Shown piece after piece: positions 47,033-58,629 of a stretch of 64,000 nt of DNA. A program made the position numbers and the translations under genes. This DNA comes from Narthecium ossifragum (taxonomy: Eukaryota > Streptophyta > Magnoliopsida > Dioscoreales > Nartheciaceae): the NCBI GenBank assembly GCA_963920575.1, contig OY986964.1, positions 36,384,527 to 36,448,526 on the forward strand, read 5' to 3'. Each line of letters opens with the position of its first letter. The first letter of the stretch is position 1. Below the pieces are notes generated by a model. That model made no database searches, was not told the DNA's origin, and worked only from the letters and a program-made list of their open reading frames with translations.

Positions 47033-50000
47033 CTACTTTTTTGGGTAATCGAAAACAATGCCTTCTGCCACGCTTCTTGTTCGTGCATGACCAAACAGCT
47101 TATTCACAATGGCCAAGGCAAAATCCATCACAGTGCCAAGACCCTTGCCTGTGATGAGCTTCCCATCGATTACGACCATAGGAGTATCAGCGACTTTGCC
47201 AGTGAGCCTGCCAACAATGGCTGGATGGGCAGTCACTATTTTATTCTGTTAAGGTCAAAGTCAGCTTAAATTTTCTACCAGCAGCTTAAAAAAACAGGTT
47301 AAAGTATGATGCGTTACCTTGAGTAGACCTTGTTTCTGCAAAATGGCTGGAGATGAGCAGATTCCACCATATATCTTACCTGCTAGGCTGTGTTCTTTAA
47401 GCAACTTTTTTAGAACCTTGGACTTTTGCAGCCGCTCAGCCCCAGAAACTCCACCCTGTGATATTGTGCTCAATATCTTTAGACACGATAGTTTATAATG
47501 TGCAAAGCAAATATTTGATTGGGAAATCTGCATCCTACAGGAGTATCTGGATCCTACAGGAGTATTTGCTTTGCAAATTATCGCTATTATTGCTTGAATT
47601 ATCACATCAAGATATATCCAAGCAATGACACCTCGAGACCAGGCAATGAGAAAACAAGGGAGTTTGGGCGGGATAGTTTGTGGATTTCATCATCTTAGAG
47701 GAACTATTGGATCAAGACTTCAATGTCTTAAAAAATAAGGATAAAAACATTAATGAAAAAGAAATGTGGGTTGTAACAGTTTTCTTACAGGAAGAAAGAT
47801 CATATGATATGTTGATTCTGAAGCATCATGAAGAAACTTGTCTGCAACAATCTTTGTATTCTGAGATGCCACAATCTGAAGTGATTTCTCGATTGAAGCA
47901 ACTAAAACATCTACCTTAGCCCGCCTTAATATATCGACCAACATCACCACTTCCATTTCTTCTGAACCATTTGCAATTGGAACCAGAACCTGCTCAGAAG
48001 CCCTTGAAAGAAAATAATAAGAGAAGGTAAAAATAGTAGACTCTTAGAATCTTGATAGAGGAAGAAACTATGAATTACCGTACTGACATCAAGGTGAAGA
48101 CATCCAGAATTGGATGATGGTGGTGGAACAAGATATGTCTATCCACTAAATACAAAACCATGGCCAAAACAAATTTTGAAAATAATGGTTATATGGTGCT
48201 TTATTTGATTCTGGAGTTTTGGCAAAGAAGCAGCTCTTGAAATTGACAGGAAAACTCAACTCCATTTACTTCTTTAAAGTAGTATCAAATAATCGCCTTT
48301 TCCGGAAAATATGGGATAAGGTACCAGCTATGGGTCAGAATTCATTGTCGAAAGGCTCCATAAATGTCTAAACACTACCCAGATCCAAGTTATCAAGTAT
48401 CCGGTATCACCTATTCATAATCCTTATACTAGGGCAAGCGAGATCTATTGCATAGGCATGGTTATTGTGATATACGAAAGGCAATTAAAAGGTGCATAAA
48501 AGTGGTTCAAAAATAAAAAGAGTATAGAAGTGGAGTTAATGTTTTTACCATAAGCAGCACGCCAATGTAATAAAAATTAAGGTAATTTTGATCATAGTAT
48601 GTAATTATGTATGTTTACTTTTTTTATAGATATGACACAATATTTTAGAGCAGCAGCTTGGGTTATGCTTAGATCTTACTAATATTTGATGTCTAAGCTG
48701 AAAATGTCATCAAAAGCTGATTAACCATTCATTGGTCACATACTCTGCAACTATATCATTGTTCTTGCCAATCTAGGGAGATCATAGTGATATGCCTGAA
48801 AGCAGGAAAAAGAAAAGGGTTGCATCCAAGTGAACCAGCAGTAGATTCATAGGGTGAAAAAAACCTTATAAATTGATATTTGGCCCATGACTTCCTGCTA
48901 AAGGTACCTGGAGGGCAGGCCTTCTCTATAAAGATCCTGCTTAGACAAACATGAAACTAGGTGGTTGCTACTAGAGCTCATATAACGCCAACATGAAAGT
49001 TATTGCATCAGGCAATTCTTATGGCCATTGGATTAAATCCTTATAAACAAATGTGTCACTAACTAGCTCCATATCAAGACATAGCTTCAAAGAAGACATA
49101 AGTTTAAACATTCAGAACAAGGAAAAGCTACTTACATGAGGAGTGTGGCCAAAAGACCAATCAACACAATTAAATTCTTCCATTTTGGGATGACCATCAT
49201 CATTTTGAACCATCTACAATGAAAAAGAAATACAAACCAAAGTTAATAAACACAAAAGTCTAAACAGGGGATGAAACATACAGCTGATAAAATTGAACCC
49301 CAAATAGTAAACATCTAGATACCATCAAGATTTACCATCATTCCTCCAACTTCTTCTGCCACGCTCTTGCCAAACAATTGTTCAACAAAGGACAAAGCAA
49401 ACTCAAAAGTTGTCCCAGGACCACGACTAGTAGTGAGCTCTTCAGATACTTGAATGTTTGATTTGACCGCTCGAAAACTGGGAAGCTTATCCATAAAGGC
49501 TGGATGGCAAGTCATCTTGCAAACAAACCACATTACCTCAGAAGGTGATAATCCATGTCAATTAAACTACACAGTTGAAGTTGAGTCATTTTTGAAAGAT
49601 TTAACAGTATTTCAATAATAAACTTGGCCTCAAGATAGGGTTATAAACTAAATTTTGGTATCTGTAAATGTGCCATCCAACTTTATCCATATTACATCAA
49701 ACTTTGCAGGTATGACCTCAGACTTACATGTTTTCTCTTTAAAAGACCCCATGGCCCCAGAACAACTGCAGGGGCAGCGCATATGGCGCCATATAATCTT
49801 TTCTTCTCTGCTTGATTGGTCGTAATCTGTCTTAGGACATCACTGTCCCTTAACCGTGCGGATCCTGGCATCCCTCCCTGCAAATTTGTCATTTTAATTC
49901 TTTTTTCCAGGAAATATTTACCTTGTTCTTCTTTTAAGTATACTAAAATGGCGAGATCATTCACGTGTAATTGGCTTCTAACTTCAAAAGGAACTATACG

Positions 50001-50586
50001 TTTAATGTAAGCATGTGATAGTAATTGGAAAGATCTTCTACGTATACATTATTAAAAGATAATTGTTTTCTATCATCAACAAAACCACCAAATAGATTTT
50101 TTTTAGAGATTTTACTCACTGGTAGAGCCACGAGATCAAACACCTCGTCAGCGCAGGCCGAGATAAACTCATCAGCAACCAATCTCGTGCCCGACGACCC
50201 CTCCACCTCAAGACTTTCCTCGACGGAAGCCATGACGACGTCGGCGCCCGCTCGGCGGAGGACATCCACCAGGATCACCGCTTCCATATCCTCCGTCCCC
50301 AGGCCTATGGGCACCAGCACCTGTTCCATCCAAAGGAACTACGGTGCGTAAGCCTAGGGTTTCAACCAAACATATAACTAGACCTACAGTAACTAAAAGG
50401 AGCCAGGATAGAGGAGACCTTCTTCTTCGAAGCATGGGAAGGCGGGGGGGTGGTAGCGGTGGGAGGGGCAGACACTTGCCGTGCCGCGCGCATATGAGTG
50501 GCTGCACGGGCGCTCACGCGGAGATGGGCATGGCTTGGCCGCCGGAGCGACAAGCCCGCCGCCGCGCTCGCCGTTATAGTGGACAT
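47033..50586 (-). CDS. DJ1C: Two-domain DJ-1/PfpI family protein, DJ1C-like, chloroplast precursor
   Basis: Eight exons, 50419-50586, 50120-50320, 49728-49877, 49336-49515, 49136-49213, 47789-47989, 47318-47455 and 47033-47245, all joined in phase 0, give 442 residues. Exon 1 is a Ser/Ala/Arg-rich transit peptide. Domain 1 (57-233) starts [20 protein letters not shown] and domain 2 (260-442) starts [19 protein letters not shown]. The linker exon reads [16 protein letters not shown]. Nucleophile-elbow cysteines are present in both domains, AIC at residue 156 and GIC at 359, with the conserved Glu in ED/EEME. The linker and the end [20 protein letters not shown] resemble Arabidopsis DJ1C more than DJ1A or DJ1B, and the neighbour MCCB is shared. 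DJ1C is required for chloroplast development; the biochemical activity of this subclass is unsettled. Equivalent exons of the two domains match in length (201/201, 150/138, 180/213), showing an internal gene duplication. Confidence 0.92.
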
Positions 50587-50989
50587 CGACTTCGGCGAGG
50601 AGTGGCCTGATTAGAGTACGGATTAGATTATTGAATGGTCGGAGAAACGGGAAAGGAATCGGAATTTGGAAAGATTAGGGAAACGTGGTCCGGATAACGT
50701 TCACAGAGCCACGTGCTCTTGTCCCTGGATGATGGTCGGACTCGGAGTTATCCATCCATCTATATTCAAATAATTTTATCCGTTGGCACATATCCCAGTT
50801 GAATCACATAAGACCCGTTTTTCACCGTCCGATTACGATGAATCTCTGAACCCTGGAAATGTTTACGGTGGATGATTAGGTCTCACGCTGTTTCGCGTGC
50901 GACATGTCCCACATAAGAGATGGCAAGAAGCAATGAGACGAGAGTATAAAAGGATAGCTGTCTCTAAACACATTTGGTAGGGATTAGAG
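50587..50989. promoter_or_regulatory. 403-bp divergent promoter between DJ1C and MCCB
   Basis: TATAAAA at 50945-50951 is 39 bp upstream of the MCCB ATG. A CACGTG G-box lies at 50710-50715. No TATA box is evident for DJ1C. Confidence 0.65.
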
Positions 50990-53900
50990 ATGCTGTTTCG
51001 AGCTCTCGCGGATCGATCATGGAGGCGATCCACCAGGCAGCTGTGGTCAATACTCGGCCGGAGATTGCCGGCAGCTGCAGGGCTCAGTTCCGGCGTCCTC
51101 CCCGACGGCGTCGACCGGGGCTCAGCAGCCTTCGCCCGGAACTCCTCCGCCTCGGAGCAGCTCCTCTCCCAACTCCAATCTCGCGTCCATAACGTATGTC
51201 TCGGCCCTCCGCTTTTTTTTAATGCTTTTATTCTTGTTGATATTCTTTTGTTTGAATTTTATAAGAGTATTGATTCGAGATTGGCTTCTTGGATGCTTCT
51301 TGTGTCCAGGTTCTTGGTGGGGGTGGCGCCGAAGCTTTGAGAAGGAATAAGAGCAGGAATAAGTTGTTGCCACGAGAGCGGATCGATCGGATGATCGATC
51401 CGGGCTCGTCGTTTCTCGAGCTATCTCAGGTTGAATTCTTGGTGCTCTGTCATGTTCGTTTCTCTCTTTGACGGATAGTCTTCGTGTGATGATTTGGAGT
51501 TCTGAAACCCCTTTTCTTTTCTTTCTTTTTTATTCGTTGACACCGATTTTCTTCTCTGATTTGATTTTAGACTGAGCATTACTGCCTTGGAAAATTAGTA
51601 AGTTGTTAACTTGTTCTAGTCGTAATTACATTGGTTGGCACCTTCTTTATGTGGTGACATTCAAGATTTCATGGTTTCTTGACGAGATTGACATGGATAG
51701 GTTTAGATGTGTTCATGGCTTCAGGTGTGCATATTGATCTTTTGCTTACTATATTGAATTTTTTTGTTCTATTCTGCATATTTTCGCTTTTCCAGCTGGT
51801 TATAGGACAATCGTTGAAGGCAATTCTTGCCCATTATTCTTCTTGCAGCTTTTGTTCATCTGTAATTTCTTTTACATTTACTCTGCTTCTTTAGAACTCA
51901 CCAAGTACATTTAACACTTGATTATATCTTCGGCAAGGGCCTTGCTATTGAAGTCGCCCCGCTGCTTAAGGAGTTGCTTGGATTGGTCTCATGGTAACCA
52001 TTCTGAAAATTGTTGGTGATTGTTACGGTTTATGATGCGCATCGCAGCTGATCTCTCTTTCCTTGTCACATTTTACTTAAGGCGTGGCATTGTTTTCTTG
52101 GATTACACATTCTTTCTCAGACTGATTGCCATACTGTTTTAGGTTATGCAACTATTTTCTACTTATCCATGGAGTTCTAGTTATTGAGTTTCAGTGTTTT
52201 GCATTTGTTACTAGTCGTATTTGTGGAAGATTGTCTTAGATGCTACTTATTCTATGTCATGTTTATAGTAATCTTCCGGGAAAATAAAGCTTGCAGGATA
52301 TGACCTGTATGACGAACCATTACCATCTGGAGGAATCATTACTGGAATAGGGCCTGTGCATGGACGCTTGTGCATGTTTGTAGCTAATGACCCCACTGTG
52401 AAGGGAGGAACGTATTACCCTATCACTGTCAAAAAACATCTGAGGGCACAAGAAATTGCTGCTGAATGCAACCTTCCGTGCATTTATCTAGTTGACAGTG
52501 GCGGCGCTAATCTTCCAAGGCAGGCTGATGTGTTTCCTGACCGAGATAATTTTGGAAGAATATTTTACAACCAGGCTAAAATGTCTTCTGAAGGTGTTCC
52601 TCAGATTGCACTGGTTTTAGGTTCCTGTACTGCCGGAGGTGCTTATATACCTGCAATGGCTGATGAAAGTGTCATAGTTAAAGGCAATGGGACTATATTT
52701 CTTGCTGGACCACCCCTTGTAAAGGTGAGTATAATTATCGTTCTTCTTGTAGCAAGTTGCCATGATGCATTTTCTTTCCTTGACAAGAACTTGTTTGATG
52801 GAACCTACAAGAAAGTTATTTTCCTAAATCTAGGTAGATTCTGAAGGAGAATTTTGGTAGGCTGCCACAGGAGAGGAGGTCTCTGCCGAGGATTTGGGGG
52901 GTGCATCATTGCATTGCAAGATATCAGGGGTTTCGGATCATTTTGCTAATGGTACGTTTCTTATCTCTGGTCAAGTTTCTTGGTATGCATATTATTGGAG
53001 AAGGTACTTCTGTTTTGAACAGCTAGGATGCAACCGTCCTTAAGTTGTCAATGCTTATGCATTTCCTGCAATTTGTTGCACCTGAGCATCTACAGATAAA
53101 AGCATTGTGTTGCTATTACCTAATACCAAATGTTTAAATAGAAATAAGAAATGACTTGTAGCTTCTTTTGGTGATCTTTGACTCTGATGTCAAAATACTA
53201 TCCACAGAAGCTTAGATTGGGTTATCTTGGAATTTTCCAGGAATATACTAGATCCAATCTCTATATGCTCAATTCCATCTTTGAAGCTTATTATTGCTTT
53301 ATTTATCTTAAGTCTTTTTTTAGGCATTCCTAGACAGTTCCTAAGAAATCTTGCTTCATTCCCAAGCCGCACTTGCTTAAATTTTCGAACCTTCTGTCTG
53401 CATGAGTTGGATGCAGTTCTGTCATCAACAGTATGAACCAATTTCATAGAGCCACAGCATTTGAAATGTCAAGAGTTACTGTCGTATTCTTAATCCTTTC
53501 TTTTGGCTTGGTTTAGTTTGCTATTAACAATAACCTATGTTAAAAGGATACCTTTGCATTCTTTTTAGACTAAATATTGCTATTAAAGCAGCTGCAATAA
53601 AATTAAGAGATCCTTTTTTCCTCTTCTTTTCTTCAACTTCTTTTTGTCTTTGGTTGTATTGTTCACTTCATTGTTGGTTTAAGTAATATGTCTGACTTTA
53701 CTTCATGTTGATACAAGTATAGATGAACTTCAAGGCCTAGCGATTGGGAGAAATGTTGTTAAGAACTTATACTTGGCTGGGAAAGGGACAAATAGTTTGC
53801 CGAGCATGTGTACTGAATACAAAGAGCCACTATTTGATGTGAAGGAACTTCGTTCCATTGCACCGACTGATCAAAAGCAACCTCTTGATATTCGATCAGT

Positions 53901-56900
53901 AATCAGTCGTATTGTAGATGGCAGTGAGTTTGATGAGTTCAAAAAGTTATATGGCACTGTAAGAGCTTTAATTGCTTAAAATTCTTGCTGCATTTATTGC
54001 ATTTTATTTGATGATTGTAGACAGGAAGATCCTAAATTTCTATTCGTACAGACTCTTGTAACAGGCTTTGGAAGAATATTTGGGCAGTCAGTTGGAATAA
54101 TAGGGAACAATGGTGTATTATTCACTGAATCTGCTCTAAAAGGAACTCATTTTATTGAGTTGTGTGCTCAACGCAATATTCCATTGATATTTCTTCAAAA
54201 TATCACAGGATTTATGGTATGACTTCTAACATTTTTTTTTTCTTATGGTTGTTAAAGATTTTATCTGGTTGTTGCAGATTAATCATGCAATTTTAATTCT
54301 TGATTAGTGGCTCCTCACTTGGGTAGGAATAAAGGTTCATTTCTCCATTGGTCATTAATTTGTGGGTGTACACGACTATGTTTTTGTTCTATATCCTCCA
54401 CTCTGGTTTTCCTTTTTGTTCTACCTACCCAGCCACGTTTGTGTTTTTCTCCTAGATCAGCATAATTTCTCAATCCGGAAGAGAAGTACGGTGTAATGAC
54501 TAAATTCATCAGCATTAAATTTTTTTCTATTTGTTTACAAATGAATTGGAACTGTTTTCCAACCTTCCAGCACATTTTCCAATCTTCTCACCCGCCTTCT
54601 TATTGTTGACTTGAAATGGGTGTTGATTTCGAAGCCATCCGCTGTTAAATGAGAGAACAAAATAGAAAGGACCAAATTAGGTTCTCATCGAAGCAACTTG
54701 ATCTACTAAAAAACAACCAAGAGAGGATGGATATTCTAGTGGTTACACTATGAAAAGGGTTATAATTATCAAATTGTTACGGTATGAATTTGAGGATAAT
54801 CTTCAGTGTTTTGGCCTTTCTCATTACGTTAGCCCTTTCATCTTTAATGCCCTTCTTAGCCTGTAAAGCATCCGATTCATAACAGTTTTCAAGTATCTGA
54901 ACAATTGATTGTGCTTACACTTACCTTACCTTGTATTGTCTAGCTTCATAAAAGTATGAAAAAATACATCACTGAAGGAATAGAGCAAATTTTGGATTGG
55001 CTTATACTGTGAGGGCCTGTTTGGCGCGCGGTAGCCGCGGAATGGTATCTGCGGGTATTCGCAGGGGCGGATCCCGTGCGTGGCGTCCGCTCGGGACGCC
55101 GAAAATTGGACGGATCCCATTTTCTGGGATCCGTGTGAGATCCAAAGGCGCGGATCGCGGATCCGCTCGTCCCCCCATCCCACAGATCCCGGCGGCGGAT
55201 CCCAGGCTTCCAAACACGCCCTAAGTAGCACATGAAAATGATATACAAGCAAGATACTTGACTGTTTGCATTCCAATTGTCACAATAAGGATACATGTAT
55301 CCAGATGCATAATTTAAAGTGTCACTTTAAGACTTCGTAGTCAGATGAAGGAATGCATGAATGGAAAAGATGTTCATGCTATTTTCTGTCTCTGCCCCTG
55401 GATGCAGAGTTTGCCATAACACATTGTAGTGTAAACTTAGCAAGAGTATAAGATATTCTTACAGAAAGAGGGAATGCTTGAAGGCTGCATACTGCCCGTT
55501 GTGCAATTAGATGACATTAAAAGTTGCATGATCGGGGATTGTTGATTGTGATCTTACAAGCATGTGGGCAGAATAGTTAAGTTTAAGTTCTCAGAGTTTT
55601 ATGGCAATGATACTTCTAGTTCAAATATAAACCCAAGCTTTTATTAGTCTGCAGGATTGCTATAGTAATTAACTTCTTGGTTTAGCTTATGAAATAGTTT
55701 GGTCATAAATATAGTAGTTTTTTTGTATAGGTTGGCTCGAGATCCGAGGCGAGTGGTATTGCCAAAGCTGGAGCTAAAATGGTTATGGCTGTTTCATGCT
55801 CAAAGGTTATCTCTGTCCCTTTTCCCCTGTCATTGTGTTACTTCCAAATGTGAAGTGCATGTTACATGCTTATCGGTTGTTATGATCTGCATGTACATCT
55901 ATAATTTCATTGCTGGAATGTGAAATTTGATGCTTATCTATGGTGGTCTATGGTGCATTCTCTAGAAACCATAGAAATTCTATTAAATCCATTTTATTTT
56001 TTCTTTCATGAAATTTTAAAGCTGCCACTTTTATCCAATCACGTTCTGGTTTCTTTTATTTAGTGACAAAGCATGACAACTGGTAGAAAAAATCTGGCAA
56101 GGATGAAATCCAAATAATACCACATCTACCAGTTAGAAACTGATGTCACCTCCAGCCTGCTGTGTTTGTTACTCTTTCTTCTGCCATTTCTTTCCAGACC
56201 AAAGGTCTCCTCTGAAGTATTTAAAACTATAACTGAGAGCCGGACATTGCGAAGCCAAGTTACAATCTAGTACCGCCCCTATTTCGTTTCCTCTCTATTT
56301 AAGCTCTGGTTCTAAATTACCAATTTATTTGTTTTGGAGCATAGGGATTTCAGCACAAATTCCTATTTTGACTAGGCACTGCAGCAACACTGGTGAACAT
56401 AGCGTATGTATTTTTTACAAGTACCTTTCTGCACTTATCTTAAGAAGGTGAACGAAAACATGCTAGTTGTAGTGCACTGCTGCATAACCTGCTATTTTGC
56501 TTTTGCTTTTCCATTTCTTCTCCTCTGCCTTACAATGTTTTTCTGCAGTTGGTGTTAGTGTCTACAATTCATTATAATGGTTGATTGACTTGGGGATTTA
56601 TTTATGCTGTTAGTTCTTTCAATGTTGTACAGGTTCCAAAAATTACAGTTCTTGTTGGTGGAAGCTTTGGTGCTGGAAATTATGGCATGTGTGGCCGTGC
56701 ATATAGTCCTAATTTCTTGTTTCTCTGGCCTAATGCTAAAATTTCTGTGATGGGTGGCAACCAGGTCAGAACTTTATTAAATTTTAAAGCAGTTTATTGT
56801 GCTTAAAGCAACACTTGATATCCTGAACTTCTTTGCTTTTTCCCTATTAAAAGGTACATAAGATAAGCTCACCTAATGTAAATTATATTTCTTTTACCTA

Positions 56901-57524
56901 AATAATTTCCAGCTATCTTAGCAAATCTTGCACTGTATCCGTGATCTGGAAGTATATGATTAGATCAATTCGCTGACGTATTGGAAGCACACAGTCAGAT
57001 CTTTTTTTAGTCTTCATTTTCATCTCTTCACCTCCACAGGCTGCCGGAGTACTTGCTCAGATAGAGAGGAGCACCAAGAAGAGGCAAGGATTAGAGGTAC
57101 CAATTGAATTATCCTCTCTTTCTAGTGAACGATAAGCAGCAGAGTAATTGCTCCAAATTAAGCGAGTCCTTCTAGTGGAATGTCCTCTCCTGGCAGAGCA
57201 GTCTTGCGCAGACCGGCATGAAATGCGCTGGGGACAAGTTTCAGCTGTGATATTGTGCACTTCGATTCTTTTAATATGCCCTATAGCTTCTCAAGCTGAG
57301 TATTCTGATTTTTGTTGCAGTGGACCGAGGAGGAAGAGGAAAGGTTCAAAAGCAAAGTTGTGGAGGCATATGAGAGAGAAGGAAGCGCTTACTTTTCTAC
57401 TGCAAGGCTTTGGGATGACGGCATAATAGACCCTGCAGATACTAGGAAGGTTTTGGGTTTGTGCCTCTCAGCTTCCATGAAAAATGCTCCGAAGGAGACA
57501 AAATATGGGGTTTTTAGAATGTGA
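50990..57524 (+). CDS. MCCB: 3-methylcrotonyl-CoA carboxylase beta (non-biotinylated) subunit, mitochondrial precursor
   Basis: Ten exons: 50990-51193, 51310-51429, 52290-52724, 52861-52951, 53723-53958, 54052-54216, 55731-55805, 56633-56764, 57040-57096 and 57321-57524. They encode 572 residues; the Arabidopsis protein is about 587. It is the carboxyltransferase half of the biotin enzyme that carboxylates 3-methylcrotonyl-CoA during leucine breakdown in mitochondria. The basic N-terminus ([19 protein letters not shown]) is a mitochondrial presequence. Landmarks are [118 protein letters not shown] and the end [15 protein letters not shown] with GVFRM. Both oxyanion-hole glycine stretches of the crotonase fold are intact. 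Exon 3 begins at an AAATAAAG acceptor; the cryptic AG 7 bases on would break the frame. Intron 6 (1.5 kb) contains a Tourist-like element. Confidence 0.95.
55012..55223. mobile_element. GC-rich MITE-like element in MCCB intron 6
   Basis: GGGCCTGTTTGG opens and CCAAACACGCCC closes a GC-rich 212-bp block in AT-rich intron sequence, forming imperfect inverted ends. GGATC(C) and CGGATC motifs repeat inside. Flanking bases are TGA on the left and TAA on the right, a possible decayed 3-bp duplication of Tourist/Harbinger type. Confidence 0.65.
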
Positions 57525-58629
57525 GCAGCCCTGTTGGTCGCAACAATAACATCTTCCTGAAGACACTGAAAGCAGGAGAGAACAGTTGCTCTCTCTGTCC
57601 TCTATTTATGTTTTAACCTTTTAGTAATAAGGAAAAGGGTGTATCTAAAACTCTAAATACACCACAAATTGGACTTATTACACCACATTGTGCCTATACC
57701 GTATAAAATATTGATCGGTAGTGGATTACGTACAGGGCTGTGGTACTAAGTCTAAATTGTGGGAGTATATAGAATTTCCTCAAAGGAAGATGGCTGTTCC
57801 TAAGCTGATTCCACAGCTGCCCCTATTGGAACTAATGAAGCAAATGATTGAAAGAAACTGAGAATTGCAAGAACTTCGAAGTGCCATCTAACATCCTGGA
57901 CGATGCGATATGACCCGACCAGACAAACACAAAAACCAAGCTCCCTGGTGCATGACTCCACTTTGGATAAAGTGCCAGCCCATCAGTGGTTGCCGGACCA
58001 CAACCCGGACCCGGCCTTACATTCTGATCGACACACATTCGTTGGTGGGCTGCCGCGTCCGGCCCATGTAGAGCCGGATCACTCCGGGCAAGGATAGTCC
58101 GCCGCTAATACGGTGGGCGTGGAACAACCCACCCTTTTTAAACGTCGCCCCCCTCACCCTTAAATCCCATAGCTATCCCTGGAGAAGCCCCCGCAGGCGG
58201 AGAGAGGAGCGGGAGCGGCCGGAGAGAGGACGCCGGATCGTCGAGCGTCGAGCGAGTCGATCTGTGTATCGCGAGGTAAGGGCGTCTGCGAGCGCGCGTG
58301 CGTTGCCCCCCATGCCCTATTTCTTGTCATCTGCCCTTCTCTCTATGGCCTCTGGCCGAGAGCCCAAGAAGAGAAAAAAAAAACCTAATTGAATGGAATA
58401 AAGAGGATTCGTGTGCGTTGTGTGGCCATTTGCAGGAGAGTGAGAGGTAGAGAGCGCGGAGAGAAGAGGGAGAGAGAAAGGGAAAGAGAGGGAGATCCAT
58501 AGATATCATCGAGAGGAGCGAGAGAGGAAGAGAGGGAAAGACTGAGATCGAGAGGTGTGAGTTCTTTTGATCGGAGAGCGACATAGAGGGTACTTGCTCG
58601 TCTTCTTTGGATTTGGCCTCTCGAAGATC
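57525..58629. other. Intergenic: MCCB 3' flank and promoter/5' leader of the RRM gene
   Basis: The left ~300 bp are probably MCCB 3' UTR. From about 57900 the sequence becomes GC-rich, and 58436-58560 is a purine-rich GAGA stretch probably in the 5' leader. An intron in the leader is possible (GAGGTAAG at 58271-58278), but its acceptor is not certain. Confidence 0.45.
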
